Origin: Oceanobacillus iheyensis HTE831
GTDB lineage: Bacteria; Bacillota; Bacilli; Bacillales; Amphibacillaceae
Assembly (NCBI RefSeq): GCF_000011245.1
Contig: NC_004193.1
Coordinates: 3,388,501 to 3,452,500, forward strand
Reading direction: 5' to 3'
Length of the DNA stretch: 64,000 bases
Position 1 is the first letter of the stretch. Each line of letters opens with the position of its first letter. The position numbers and the translations under genes were made by a program. The notes under the pieces are model-generated. The model was not told the origin of the DNA and did no database searches. It was given only the letters and a program-made list of their open reading frames with translations. Shown piece by piece: positions 39,217 to 47,887 of the stretch.

Positions 39217-39498
39217 ATGAGTGAAGAGATCAAGTTTCAGCAAGCACCTGCAGAGAAAAGCATCCAAGAGCTAAAAACGATGATAGAAGGTTTACATAAA
39301 GATATAGGGGAAACCATTAACGGAAATAAACAGATAAAAATGGTAGATGCCTATAACGAAATCAAGGAAGAATATGAATCTATTTTGTCTGACTTTATGA
39401 CACTTTTTCAAAATAATGTGAATGTAACAGAACAAGCGGTTAAAGAAATGATCGAGTTAGACTATAAACTCAGCGAATATATTCGCATTGATGAATAG
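39217..39498 (+). CDS. Small helical LXG partner protein (YwqI/DUF5344-like)
   Basis: A 93-residue, highly helical soluble protein without Cys or a signal peptide, with regular charged/hydrophobic heptads. Size, position immediately before an LXG gene and the overall pattern fit the WXG100-like adaptor proteins (YwqI/YxiC, DUF5344) that bind the LXG domain and help present the toxin to the type VII secretion machine. Ribosome site GAGGTG. Only one adaptor is present, whereas many LXG operons have two. Confidence 0.72.
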   Translation: MSEEIKFQQAPAEKSIQELKTMIEGLHKDIGETINGNKQIKMVDAYNEIKEEYESILSDFMTLFQNNVNVTEQAVKEMIELDYKLSEYIRIDE

Positions 39499-39513
39499 GT
39501 AGGTGAATGGATA

Positions 39514-41103
39514 ATGAAAGAGTTTGACGTAAAAGAAATTCATCAAGGTGTGGAATCTGCAAAAACAGACCTAGAAACAGTGACGGAAGATATCTCTCAT
39601 CTTCAACGTTCGATTACGGACTTTCACGGAATGGAGGATGCCTTAAAAGGAAAAGCAGGTACAGCCATTCGTTCATTTTACAACGACGTTCACCAGCCAT
39701 TTCTTACTTTTTTACATCAATCAATGCTAGAATACAAGGATAGTTTAGAAGCGATGAAACAAGAGGTTCAATCGTTTGAGCCGCATCAGCACGGATTTAT
39801 TAGTGAAAGCTTTTTAGAAAATGAATTAGATCCTAGCTTTGATAAAGCGAAGCAAAAAACGAGTTACTTGACCGATGAGACCAATCAAATCTTAACGAGT
39901 ATTAGTGATATTATGTATCTATCACCATTGGATGACTCGGCTTTTCAACATAATATTGAAAAAGGCAAACAAAAAATCGATCATGTCATTCAAGATTTAC
40001 ATGAATTGGATAGCAAACACGCTTCCAAGCTACAACAAACTAAAGACGATATCAGTACGTTAAAAAGCTATCTTTCTGAAATGTCATCTCGGCTTCGTAA
40101 TGGTAGCATTTCGATAACCGAATTCGATATTAACAGTATTAAGAACTTACCAGACTATCAAAAAGTCATTGAGCAGAATTATGAAAAAGGAAACATCGTC
40201 ATTAATGCCGATAATATCCATGATCTGCCGTTACAAACCATCGCAAAAGCAAACAGCGATGGTTTGGATGGGCTGGATGAAAACTTCCAGGTTATTTTAA
40301 ATAAAGCGTATGAGGATTTAGAACAAGGAAATATCACTAGAGAGACGTATTATTCCATATTTTCTACGGTGAATAAGACGAAAGGAAATCTAACCGAAGC
40401 AGAATTGGAAGAAGAAGTTCCAGAGTCATTTTGGAACTATGTGAATGATAATAAGGATAAGATTGGGGAAAACCTGTCGAAAGACTTATTATCTACAAGT
40501 GTACAACAAATAGGGATCGCGACAACAAAACTTGGTGGCTTAATTAATGTAGTAACAGGCGTTAAGGGTCCATCGGGTCCAAGTTCGTTTGTAATGGTGA
40601 ACCCCGCAACTTCTGGCGCTTCTAATTCATTAATACATTATGGTAGTAAGATTACCAGTGCAGGAAAGTGGCTAGGACGAGGATTTATGGCTGCAGGCTT
40701 TGGCATAGGAATGTATGATGATTTAGCGAATAAAGATAAAAGTGTTGGCGAAGCTATTACACATAATACAACCGCTCTAGGAATAGGGGTTGCAGGAAGC
40801 GCGATCGGAACAGCTGCAACTGCAGTATTACTCGGTAGTAACCCAGCAGGCTGGGCTGTTTTAGGTGGGGTAGCTGTAGGTACAGGATTAGTAACTGCTT
40901 TTAACTTTGCCTATGATAATAACTTCTTAGGGTTACAAGATGGCTTGGATTATGTGGGACAACAACTAGATAAAGCAGGTGAAGCTGTAGCTGACTTCGC
41001 ATCCAGCACAGTTGACTCCGTAAAAGAATCGGCAAAAGATGTAGGAGAAGCAATCTCTAGTGGCATCGATGCCATTAATCCAATGAATTGGGGATGGGGA
41101 TAA
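39514..41103 (+). CDS. LXG-domain polymorphic toxin with membrane-inserting C-terminus (TspA-like)
   Basis: A 529-residue protein. Residues 1 to about 220 form the LXG targeting domain (FDVKEIHQGVESAKTDLETV, then long coiled helices). After a linker, about 360-475 is rich in Gly/Ala and hydrophobic stretches (GRGFMAAGFGIGMYDD, GIGVAGSAIGTAATAVLLG, GWAVLGGVAVGTGLV) like the glycine-zipper, membrane-depolarising domain of staphylococcal TspA. It ends in an amphipathic region and INPMNWGWG. No nuclease or enzymatic motif is seen. The following genes encode DUF443 proteins, the TspA immunity family, which strengthens the assignment. No secretion-machine genes are in the window. Confidence 0.82.
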   Translation: MKEFDVKEIHQGVESAKTDLETVTEDISHLQRSITDFHGMEDALKGKAGTAIRSFYNDVHQPFLTFLHQSMLEYKDSLEAMKQEVQSFEPHQHGFISESFLENELDPSFDKAKQKTSYLTDETNQILTSISDIMYLSPLDDSAFQHNIEKGKQKIDHVIQDLHELDSKHASKLQQTKDDISTLKSYLSEMSSRLRNGSISITEFDINSIKNLPDYQKVIEQNYEKGNIVINADNIHDLPLQTIAKANSDGLDGLDENFQVILNKAYEDLEQGNITRETYYSIFSTVNKTKGNLTEAELEEEVPESFWNYVNDNKDKIGENLSKDLLSTSVQQIGIATTKLGGLINVVTGVKGPSGPSSFVMVNPATSGASNSLIHYGSKITSAGKWLGRGFMAAGFGIGMYDDLANKDKSVGEAITHNTTALGIGVAGSAIGTAATAVLLGSNPAGWAVLGGVAVGTGLVTAFNFAYDNNFLGLQDGLDYVGQQLDKAGEAVADFASSTVDSVKESAKDVGEAISSGIDAINPMNWGWG

Positions 41104-41107
41104 CTAA

Positions 41108-41746
41108 ATGAAAGCAAATGTACAATTTGTATATAAAAAAGCGAGATATAATTTAATTACGATGAATGGCGAGAACTATATCCTCGATAAGGATAGTCCC
41201 AAGTGGATCATATGGCTGCCTTTCTTATTTTGGTTTATCTCGCATCGAGCATATAAAGTGGACAGTGAAGTGACAGTAAATAAACTTGTTCGCCATTCCG
41301 AGAAAACAAGTGGCAGTACGATAAATATATTGGCTATCGGGATTTCCTTAATCCTTGCCAATTTGATACGACCAATTATGGATTCCTTTAATATAGATAT
41401 GTCTACATTTCTTGCAACACTAATTGTACTTGTAGTGACTGTTTTAATGTTCCTATTACGCATATATATTGGAAGAAATAATCAACAGAAACTTTACGCA
41501 CAAGTCAGCTCTGAATTAAGGAATGTAAAAGAGCTACATATCAAAGTAAAATCGATGGGGTATTTCCTCATCTATACAGGTTGCTACCTGTTTATCTTAG
41601 CTTTTCTCATTGCTTGTGCAATGATGTATATTATATACGGAAACACAATCATTCTAGTGGTTTACACGATGTTAGCTTTTATCTTTTTCATGGGCAATCT
41701 ATTTACAGTAACGCCGGGACAAATGGAAGTTCGGGTGAAGGATTGA
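41108..41746 (+). CDS. DUF443 membrane immunity protein (TsaI-like), copy 1
   Basis: A 212-residue protein with about five membrane helices. The N-terminal soluble strand pair YNLITMNGENYILDKDSPKW, then FLFWFIS and the later TPGQMEVRV end match the DUF443 family. In Staphylococcus aureus, DUF443 protein TsaI protects against TspA. The gene starts 4 bp after the toxin stop; its ribosome site GGGGATGGGG lies inside the toxin's last codons. Presumed cognate immunity protein for the adjacent toxin. Confidence 0.85.
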   Translation: MKANVQFVYKKARYNLITMNGENYILDKDSPKWIIWLPFLFWFISHRAYKVDSEVTVNKLVRHSEKTSGSTINILAIGISLILANLIRPIMDSFNIDMSTFLATLIVLVVTVLMFLLRIYIGRNNQQKLYAQVSSELRNVKELHIKVKSMGYFLIYTGCYLFILAFLIACAMMYIIYGNTIILVVYTMLAFIFFMGNLFTVTPGQMEVRVKD

Positions 41747-41906
41747 CTTGTTTGATGCAATAGAAAGTTAAGCGGGAATCGAAGAGGTAGCTATGAAGCG
41801 ACACGTAATTTTATGGAGTTCCTATTATTTGTAGACAAGTTTTATAAAAAATAGATACTTAGTAAAGGAAACATACTCTCCACCAATTAATTTGATTTTA
41901 AGAACC

Positions 41907-41975
41907 GATAAAGCAGGAGAAGCAATCAGTAGTGGATTAGATGCTATTAATCCAATGAATTGGGGATGGAGTTAG
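41907..41975 (+). pseudogene. Remnant of an LXG toxin 3' end
   Basis: A 69-bp stretch encodes DKAGEAISSGLDAINPMNWGWS and a stop, close to the C-terminus of the 39514-41103 toxin (GEAISSGIDAINPMNWGWG). It has no upstream coding continuation. The stop is 4 bp before the next DUF443 gene, reproducing the intact toxin-immunity junction and its purine-rich ribosome site. Between 41747 and 41906 nothing else is recognisable. Confidence 0.88.
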
Positions 41976-41979
41976 GTAT

Positions 41980-42630
41980 ATGAGTTCTGAAGTAAATATT
42001 ATAAAAAAAAATTTAAGATACAATTTGATAAAAGCAGATAATGAATATTATATTATCGATAAAGATCAACCTTTCCTTACCAATTTTTTGCTTCCATTCC
42101 TTTATTGGATTTTTCCTAAAAAGGTTACAAAAATTAGTGGGGATACAGCAGAGCAGATACAAACCGTTTCAAATAAAGAAGCTACAACTAGCAAGGTTAG
42201 TTATATCGGTATAGGTTTTTCAGTAATTCTTGCTAATTTAATCGGACCTTTACTAGATTACTTAGACGTGGATATAACACCTTTTATTGCTTACTCCATT
42301 CTATTTTTAATCACTCTTTTGTTGGTATTATTTAGGGTGATAGTGAGCAATAAATTTAAACACTCTCTTTTTCAACAACTTCATTTATCACCCAATCAGG
42401 CAGACGAAACGTTATGGGTGACACCACGTAGAGTTAAGAATATTGCTAGCTTACTCTTTTTAACTATATTCATTTGGGCTTTCGTTGTTGGTGGTCTGGT
42501 TTCCTTTTTCCTTTACGGGAACTTATTTATGTTATTTGTATTTACCTTAGCATTTTTTATATTGCTTTTTTTGAATATACTTTGCGTAACGCCAGGTAAA
42601 GATACGATGAAAATTCGATTTAAAAAATAG
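41980..42630 (+). CDS. DUF443 membrane immunity protein (TsaI-like), copy 2 (orphan)
   Basis: A 216-residue, five-helix protein homologous to copy 1: YNLIKADNEYYIIDKDQPFL, LLPFLYWIFPKKVTKIS, SYIGIGFSVILANLIGPLLD and the terminal VTPGKDTMKIRF. No toxin precedes it, only the 69-bp toxin tail. It probably protects against a related toxin variant made by other strains. Confidence 0.85.
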   Translation: MSSEVNIIKKNLRYNLIKADNEYYIIDKDQPFLTNFLLPFLYWIFPKKVTKISGDTAEQIQTVSNKEATTSKVSYIGIGFSVILANLIGPLLDYLDVDITPFIAYSILFLITLLLVLFRVIVSNKFKHSLFQQLHLSPNQADETLWVTPRRVKNIASLLFLTIFIWAFVVGGLVSFFLYGNLFMLFVFTLAFFILLFLNILCVTPGKDTMKIRFKK

Positions 42631-42663
42631 TTCACTATAAATCGCCCTGTAAAGCAGTAAAAC

Positions 42664-42684
42664 CAACCATGAATTGGGGATGGG
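42664..42684 (+). pseudogene. Second, shorter toxin 3'-end remnant
   Basis: About 20 bp here retain the ATGAATTGGGGATGGGG core (MNWGWG) of the toxin terminus, 10 bp before the third DUF443 gene. It supplies that gene's only plausible ribosome site, GGGGATGGGG. Confidence 0.7.
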
Positions 42685-42693
42685 GCCAATATT

Positions 42694-42948
42694 ATGAAGC
42701 AAGAAGTTACTTTTATTTCAAGAAATGTAAGATATGTACTTGTTGAAATTGATAAACAATACTATTTGTTAGATAAAGACAAACCTTATTTACTAGTTCT
42801 TTTATTTCCTTTTTTGTATTGGATTTTCCCAAAGAAGGTTCGACAGATCAGTGCTGACTCAGTAGCATTATTAAAAACCGTAGATAACCATAACACCAAA
42901 AATGGAACAGTTAGTCTGATTGGTATTGGTATTTCTCTCAGCAGATAA
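42694..42948 (+). pseudogene. DUF443 immunity gene copy 3, truncated
   Basis: An 84-residue frame homologous to the first 80 residues of copy 2 (YVLVEIDKQYYLLDKDKPYL, LFPFLYWIFPKKVRQIS, TVSLIGIGIS). It then stops at SLSR where copies 1 and 2 continue into their second and later membrane helices. The remaining 130 codons are absent, so the gene was cut by recombination or deletion. It may be non-functional. Confidence 0.8.
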
Positions 42949-42979
42949 ATTGTTCTACTTAGAAAGGAATGAAATACAT

Positions 42980-43555
42980 ATGAGCAAGAAGGTGTCTTTT
43001 AAAGAAAGCAGAATATTCATTACTACCTTTTTGCTATTAGGAACGGGATTTTTGACGAGTGCAGTTCCTGAAGGTAGTTTGCAAATCATGACCTTCAATT
43101 TACTGTTAGCACTGGTTGCTGGGGTCTTGTTTTATTACTTTTGGAAGAAAACGAAACATAAAAGCAAACGCTATTTCTCCTTACTGTCCTATGTAATGTT
43201 AAATGTGATGGCTATTCAACTTGCTATTCCGCTACTGCGTATCTACTTTTTGACACTTACTTTTTGGATTGGCGTTGGTATGTTAATCATAATGATGACC
43301 GTGCCCTATTTCACGTCAAGAAAGATAGCCATCAGTATTCAAAAACCAGGGAAGTCAAAATTAGGGAAATTATATTTGCTTTATGTCGCATTGGTATTTC
43401 TTTTTGGCGGGTCAGCATATACGAATTCAATCTATACGTCGAATCCCGATGCCATCGTTATTGCCGTACTTGGACTTCTTTTTTCTCTATTATTTCTATT
43501 CGTGGCTCCTGTTCTTCTGATTAAACCTGCAGAAATGGATGAGCTCACAAAATAA
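42980..43555 (+). CDS. Hypothetical membrane protein, possible immunity protein
   Basis: A 191-residue protein with about five or six membrane helices and short loops, starting MSKKVSFKESRIF after AAAGGA; the open frame extends upstream to 42920 but overlaps the truncated DUF443 gene. It shares no clear similarity with the DUF443 copies. Its position at the end of the immunity array makes an immunity role against another membrane-active LXG toxin plausible, but this is inference from location. Confidence 0.6.
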   Translation: MSKKVSFKESRIFITTFLLLGTGFLTSAVPEGSLQIMTFNLLLALVAGVLFYYFWKKTKHKSKRYFSLLSYVMLNVMAIQLAIPLLRIYFLTLTFWIGVGMLIIMMTVPYFTSRKIAISIQKPGKSKLGKLYLLYVALVFLFGGSAYTNSIYTSNPDAIVIAVLGLLFSLLFLFVAPVLLIKPAEMDELTK

Positions 43556-43575
43556 TAAATTTCATATAGCTACTA

Positions 43576-44106
43576 TTATAGTTGGCTTTCTACTATATAA
43601 ATGTCAACTACTATTTTACTTTCTGGTAAGTATTGTATCTCCAATTGTTGGTTTTGGTATTTTTCATTATATTCATCTTCTTCTATCCAAAGGTGAAGGG
43701 TATCGAAAGAAGTTCCTTCCATTTCAATCGTGGATAGGCTTGGGTTATCTACATAGCTATTAGATTCAAATAGTACTCTATCCGGTACACCTTGAATAGT
43801 AGCTAAATCCTTCTTATCATACGCTTCTTTATCTTGATACACATTTACCACTCCATCAACTGAAACAATACATACGCACATAAAAAAAGCGGAAATTATA
43901 AATAAAATTATTTTTTGGAATTTCTTTTTACTTTGAAGAAAAAAGAGGAAAAAGAACGCCGCCAAGGACAATAAAAATAAAACAGCAGCAAAAGCAGTCA
44001 TTATTTGTCCCATCATAAAGCTAATTTCAAACGTTTCTCCTAATACAATGATGACAAGTACACCGATAATACTAATTATTGCAGTATAAATTGCTATTTT
44101 TTTCAT
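43576..44106 (-). CDS. Hypothetical membrane protein
   Basis: A 176-residue protein with three N-terminal membrane helices (about 5-22, 32-57, 66-85) and a C-terminal extracytoplasmic domain of about 85 residues (VYQDKEAYDKKDLATIQGVP onward). I do not recognise the family. AAAGG precedes the ATG. It is convergent with the immunity array (20-bp gap). Confidence 0.6.
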   Translation of the reverse strand: MKKIAIYTAIISIIGVLVIIVLGETFEISFMMGQIMTAFAAVLFLLSLAAFFFLFFLQSKKKFQKIILFIISAFFMCVCIVSVDGVVNVYQDKEAYDKKDLATIQGVPDRVLFESNSYVDNPSLSTIEMEGTSFDTLHLWIEEDEYNEKYQNQQLEIQYLPESKIVVDIYIVESQL

Positions 44107-44248
44107 CTCACATACCTTTCTAGCGCTACTTTATCCATCTGGTTTTAATAAGCACTGTTATTTTCATGAATTTTTTCTGTTTCCTTATAAAAAGCTAGTA
44201 ATCTCGTCACGCGAGTTAAGCGAAACATCGACAGACTTTCTAGACGAA

Positions 44249-44698
44249 CTATGAATTTGGATCTTTTCGTTCGTCTCCCCAAATATCCAGGTTTTCTATA
44301 AAGGCTTCAAGATCTCCGTTACTCACTTTATACACGGTGTCTTTCATTGTTAGTTCGCCATTTTGAAGCATTAAAGACAGCTGATTCTGAGGTAAATTTA
44401 TTTCAATGGCGTACTCGCCCTTTAACTGAATAGGTTCTTTTCCAACCATTTCCTCGAGCTCTATAACTTCCATTGCTTGAAGTGTGTTATGTATTCGTTG
44501 GTCTTCATCACCTGGAATGAATGCCCACGTTTCATCCTTTTCGTTCGCAAAGACTAGATTGATAATATCTTCTTGAATAATTTCTTCTTCAATAACTTCC
44601 TGAAGGTTTGTTTTGTAAGTAAAATCAAACCAGACAAAATAAGCAACTATAAATATAAAAGTTAAGGCAGTCACTCCAATTACTTTCTTTTTATTCAA
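44249..44698 (-). CDS. Hypothetical single-pass membrane protein
   Basis: About 149 residues: a positively charged start, one membrane helix (about 5-22), then an acidic soluble domain of about 120 residues (EEEIIQEDIINLVFANEKDETW ... YKVSNGDLEAFIENL). Start is uncertain: TTG 44698 has GGTGGTG at good distance, and GTG 44710 is also in frame. Family not recognised. The same size and orientation as the previous gene suggest a shared accessory region. Confidence 0.55.
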   Translation of the reverse strand: MNKKKVIGVTALTFIFIVAYFVWFDFTYKTNLQEVIEEEIIQEDIINLVFANEKDETWAFIPGDEDQRIHNTLQAMEVIELEEMVGKEPIQLKGEYAIEINLPQNQLSLMLQNGELTMKDTVYKVSNGDLEAFIENLDIWGDERKDPNS

Positions 44699-44935
44699 CG
44701 CTTGCACCACCGTTTGAAAAATTAAAATATTTCATCTAGTTCTATTGTACCGGAATTGATTCTTTCTTTGTAGTTTAATTTTACGTTCTTTCTATTTATT
44801 TCTACCATAACATTTCCAAAAAAAGGATTAACCACAGCGGAATGGATTTGAAGAAATAATGATGGAGTGACGATTCAGTAGTCAGATCGGGGGATATCGA
44901 TAAGAGGATAAAGATACGGTAAATACAGAAGTAAT

Positions 44936-44968
44936 TTCCCCCGCTTTTTTTGATTGAAAGCGGGGGAA
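44936..44968. repeat. Strong hairpin after the SRPBCC gene
   Basis: TTCCCCCGCTTT and AAAGCGGGGGAA pair perfectly around a short loop, 18 bp beyond the stop of the gene at 44987. There is no T tail on the minus strand, so it may act as a transcript-end stabiliser or weak terminator. The rest of the 288-bp gap to 44698 shows nothing. Confidence 0.55.
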
Positions 44969-44986
44969 TACTACATTCATAGGGAG

Positions 44987-45445
44987 CTATTTTTCTAAGT
45001 AGTCAATAAGCTTATCCAAGTCTTTTGCACAAGCTTTTTTAAATGTACCTGCCATCATTTTACCGAAAAATTTAGTGAATCCAGTTAGTTTATTTATCTC
45101 CCCATGCAACGAGATTTTGGTCTGCGTAGTATCGTCACCTGGCGCAATGATACACGTATATATATATTCTCCTTTACCTGTTGTCCCTTTTGTACCGTCA
45201 CAACGAAGTACAATTTTATTCGGTTCATCTAATTGAATGACCTCAAAATGTTCAGTAGCCTTTGCACCATACATTTTTCTCGTTTCATGCCATTCACTTC
45301 CTACTTTCATTGGTCCTTCATCCAAGCGTTGCATCTTCACTAACCCTTGCATCCAGTTTTCCGCATGATCAATATCCAACAAAGCATGGTAAGCGTCTTG
45401 TTGGTTTACTTTAGCTGTTCTTTCCACTTCAAATTGAATACTCAA
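44987..45445 (-). CDS. SRPBCC-family (START-like) protein
   Basis: A 152-residue protein with the helix-grip pattern: FEVERTAKVNQQDAYHALLDIDHAENWM, EWHETRKMYG, EHFEVIQLDEPNKIVLRCDGT and a long C-terminal helix FFGKMMAGTFKKACAKDLDKLIDYLE. Such proteins bind small hydrophobic ligands; no specific function is readable. TTG 45445 is the start, with AAGGAGG 8 bases upstream. Single gene. Confidence 0.8.
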   Translation of the reverse strand: MSIQFEVERTAKVNQQDAYHALLDIDHAENWMQGLVKMQRLDEGPMKVGSEWHETRKMYGAKATEHFEVIQLDEPNKIVLRCDGTKGTTGKGEYIYTCIIAPGDDTTQTKISLHGEINKLTGFTKFFGKMMAGTFKKACAKDLDKLIDYLEK

Positions 45446-45514
45446 ACGACGTACCTCCTTCTTAAACTGAAACTTTCATCCGTAGGCTTATGATTGTTAT
45501 TTTAACGATATAGC

Positions 45515-46165
45515 TTACTTCTTATTCTGACGATATAAATCCATTGATTTATAACCTTGAGCTAATATATCAACCATTTGCGTTTGGCGCTTTTCTCTTG
45601 TTTTTTGTTGTTTTGCCGAAAAGATATAACGTGCCCAGTCTTTCTGATAACCAGGTGTTAATTCCTTGTAAACCTTATATTCATTTGGGTAATCCGCTAG
45701 CATTTTTTCTATATCTTTTACGTGAATTTCATAATCTGCTACAGATTGACTTGATGCAGATGATTTTTTCGTTTTGATCTTCTCTCGTTTCAGCCCGACC
45801 ACTGTAAACACCTCGTCCATACTGATCATGCGCGAAAATTTCAAATCGCTATTCCCTACATAACCATCCTCACCCACATGCAGAGCAGGGAAAATTTCAT
45901 CTCGATGTACGAATGTGTCATACCTTTTATTTCCTTTTTTTGGGTATGCAAAGAATAAATACCCTTTTTCCAATAGTTGTTCCTGATCTATCATCCGTTT
46001 TGTTTGCGTCACCATCTCGTCCAGCGTCTCTACAAAAATAAAAATCGCATCGTGATCTCCGGACAATGTCTTCTGATATCCATCAAAAATACGATAATCG
46101 TCTGGTTGATGAAGCACAGCCATGTTGACGTACTTATCTAACTTAAGCTTACTTGAAATCGACAT
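45515..46165 (-). CDS. YdeI/OmdA-like C-terminal domain protein
   Basis: A 216-residue cytoplasmic protein. The last 60 residues, YKELTPGYQKDWARYIFSAKQQKTREKRQTQM, match the bacteriocin-protection YdeI/OmpD-associated motif. The N-terminal half is an unrecognised alpha/beta domain that may be of the DUF1801/YdhG-like type. ATG 46165 follows AAAGGAG; a TTG at 46183 is in frame but would overlap the site. No operon partner. The 46184-46504 gap contains no other supported feature. Confidence 0.62.
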   Translation of the reverse strand: MSISSKLKLDKYVNMAVLHQPDDYRIFDGYQKTLSGDHDAIFIFVETLDEMVTQTKRMIDQEQLLEKGYLFFAYPKKGNKRYDTFVHRDEIFPALHVGEDGYVGNSDLKFSRMISMDEVFTVVGLKREKIKTKKSSASSQSVADYEIHVKDIEKMLADYPNEYKVYKELTPGYQKDWARYIFSAKQQKTREKRQTQMVDILAQGYKSMDLYRQNKK

Positions 46166-46504
46166 AGGATGACTCCTTTTCAATGAAAGACGTTAATATA
46201 TATTAGTATAGCACATTACGATTAGACAATTTCCCATTTTCATTTTCATGCATTTAATGCAATGCACGTTAGGAAGAGAGTTTTTCGTTAATGACTGAAA
46301 ATGAAATGTTAATGATCCATTTGTATATAGCTCTAAGAGGATTTGAGGGTAAGTCAGTAAAGAAAAACAAAATATTTCAACGGCAGATCAACTTAGGATG
46401 AAAAACACTTTTGAGGTTATTAGCCGACTCTTTTTCCCATACATAGTTTTAGAAAATAAAGGAAATATATAACCACACCTTATTTTATACTAGGAGGAAT
46501 ACCA

Positions 46505-46774
46505 ATGTCAGGACAAAATCAACATCAGGAGATTCAAGAATGTACAAATCAAGTAAAACAAGCTTATCAAATGATTATACAGGCAAAAACAAGTGGAAAT
46601 ATGGAACAGTTAGCACAAGCGCAAGAGCAATTACTTCAAGCAGAGGAGCACTTAAAATATACACAGGAGCGTTTTGGAACTGAGGCGTTAAATAATCCCC
46701 AATTCCAGCAGACCGAAGAACAATTACATGATGCCCGTCAGGAAATAGAGCTCTTCAAAAATAATCATAGATAG
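46505..46774 (+). CDS. Small Gln-rich helical protein
   Basis: An 89-residue, almost entirely helical, Gln/Glu-rich soluble protein (QECTNQVKQAYQMIIQAKTSG ... EQLAQAQEQLLQAEEHLKY), probably a two-helix coiled coil. AGGAGG lies 6 bases before ATG, and a terminator follows. Similar short Bacillus proteins exist (DUF2564-like or other small stress-associated proteins), but I cannot name the family. Confidence 0.62.
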   Translation: MSGQNQHQEIQECTNQVKQAYQMIIQAKTSGNMEQLAQAQEQLLQAEEHLKYTQERFGTEALNNPQFQQTEEQLHDARQEIELFKNNHR

Positions 46775-46850
46775 AGTTGAAGCTGATAATGTAGATTTTC
46801 ACTTCTTTATGACTGATCAATTAGTGGCACTTATGCCAATCAAAATTAGT

Positions 46851-46893
46851 ATACCCCGAAAATTTGATAGAATTTTTTCGGGGTATGATTATT
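46851..46893 (+). terminator. Terminator-like hairpin after the 89-residue gene
   Basis: ATACCCCGAAAA pairs with TTTTCGGGGTAT, followed by GATTATTCTT. It lies about 75 bp after the stop. The rest of the gap to 47126 is AT-rich with no recognised feature. Confidence 0.6.
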
Positions 46894-47126
46894 CTTAGTA
46901 CTATACTTTCAGAGTACATACCCCCCTTTGTCTCATATGCCTAATTCGCAATTACTGATTTCATCTCCTACTCTATTTATCATTTCTTATAACCCTGTCA
47001 TGTGACATACCTTGAAATATTTTTTAAACACGTCTACTTTTCTAATCAAATTCTCATTTTCCTATAATTATCGTCTCATATAAAAACGTTATGATAAGGG
47101 TACAAGCCATAAAGGAGGAATTACTT

Positions 47127-47699
47127 ATGAGAAACAAACTATTGATTGGAACTGTAGCAGGAACAGTCATTTTTGGCGGAGCCGCAATCGTAGGGGCATC
47201 GGAAAACAATAAGAATGCGGAAATTTCTGCGGAACAAGCCCTCCAAACAGCCTTGAAGAATACGGAAGGGTTTGTGCAAGAAGTCGATTTGTCATTTGAA
47301 GACGAAGAAAATTACTATGAAATCGAAATCGAAAGTAATGACAAAGAGTATGAATTTAACATCGATGCAACAACAGGAGAAGCCTTAGGCCAAGAACCAG
47401 ATGCTGAAGGCGAAAATGAAGAACAGCAAGAAGATGGACAGGATAATTCCGATAATAACCAATATCCAAATGAACCAAGTAACCTTACTTCTTTTGAAGA
47501 GTACAACACCATTACCGACCAGGTAAACACAGACAATCTGACGTTCCACTTGGAAACAGACAACCAAGGAAATCGCATCATGTTCCTCGTTGATGAAGAC
47601 GGCGAAAAGCATTATAAAACCATTTTCATTAAACACTCTAGCCACTTGAAAATGATTGACTTGAATGGTGGCGGACAGATTTTCTACGAACAAATTTAA
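47127..47699 (+). CDS. Exported PepSY-domain protein
   Basis: A 190-residue protein with a signal peptide (about 4-24, VIFGGAAIVGAS). A single PepSY domain follows: ISAEQALQTALKNTEGFVQEVDLSFEDEENYYEIEIESND ending in FNIDATTGEALG. Then comes a very acidic linker and a C-terminal region of about 70 residues that I do not recognise. PepSY domains are thought to inhibit peptidases or bind cell-wall or metal ligands. ATG 47127 has AAAGGAGG upstream. Confidence 0.78.
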   Translation: MRNKLLIGTVAGTVIFGGAAIVGASENNKNAEISAEQALQTALKNTEGFVQEVDLSFEDEENYYEIEIESNDKEYEFNIDATTGEALGQEPDAEGENEEQQEDGQDNSDNNQYPNEPSNLTSFEEYNTITDQVNTDNLTFHLETDNQGNRIMFLVDEDGEKHYKTIFIKHSSHLKMIDLNGGGQIFYEQI

Positions 47700-47887
47700 T
47701 ATAACGAAATATTAAGGATGCAATACTATTCTCGATAGTTGCAACGAAAGAAGATGGGACATAACAATGTGTTATGTCCTTTGTTTGGTATTGGCATAAT
47801 TGACTTGCTACTGTTTGGTTAGAGATGGTCCGTTGGCGGATTCTGGTTTGGCTATTGCTTCGTTAATTTAAGACCTTATTCTCGATC

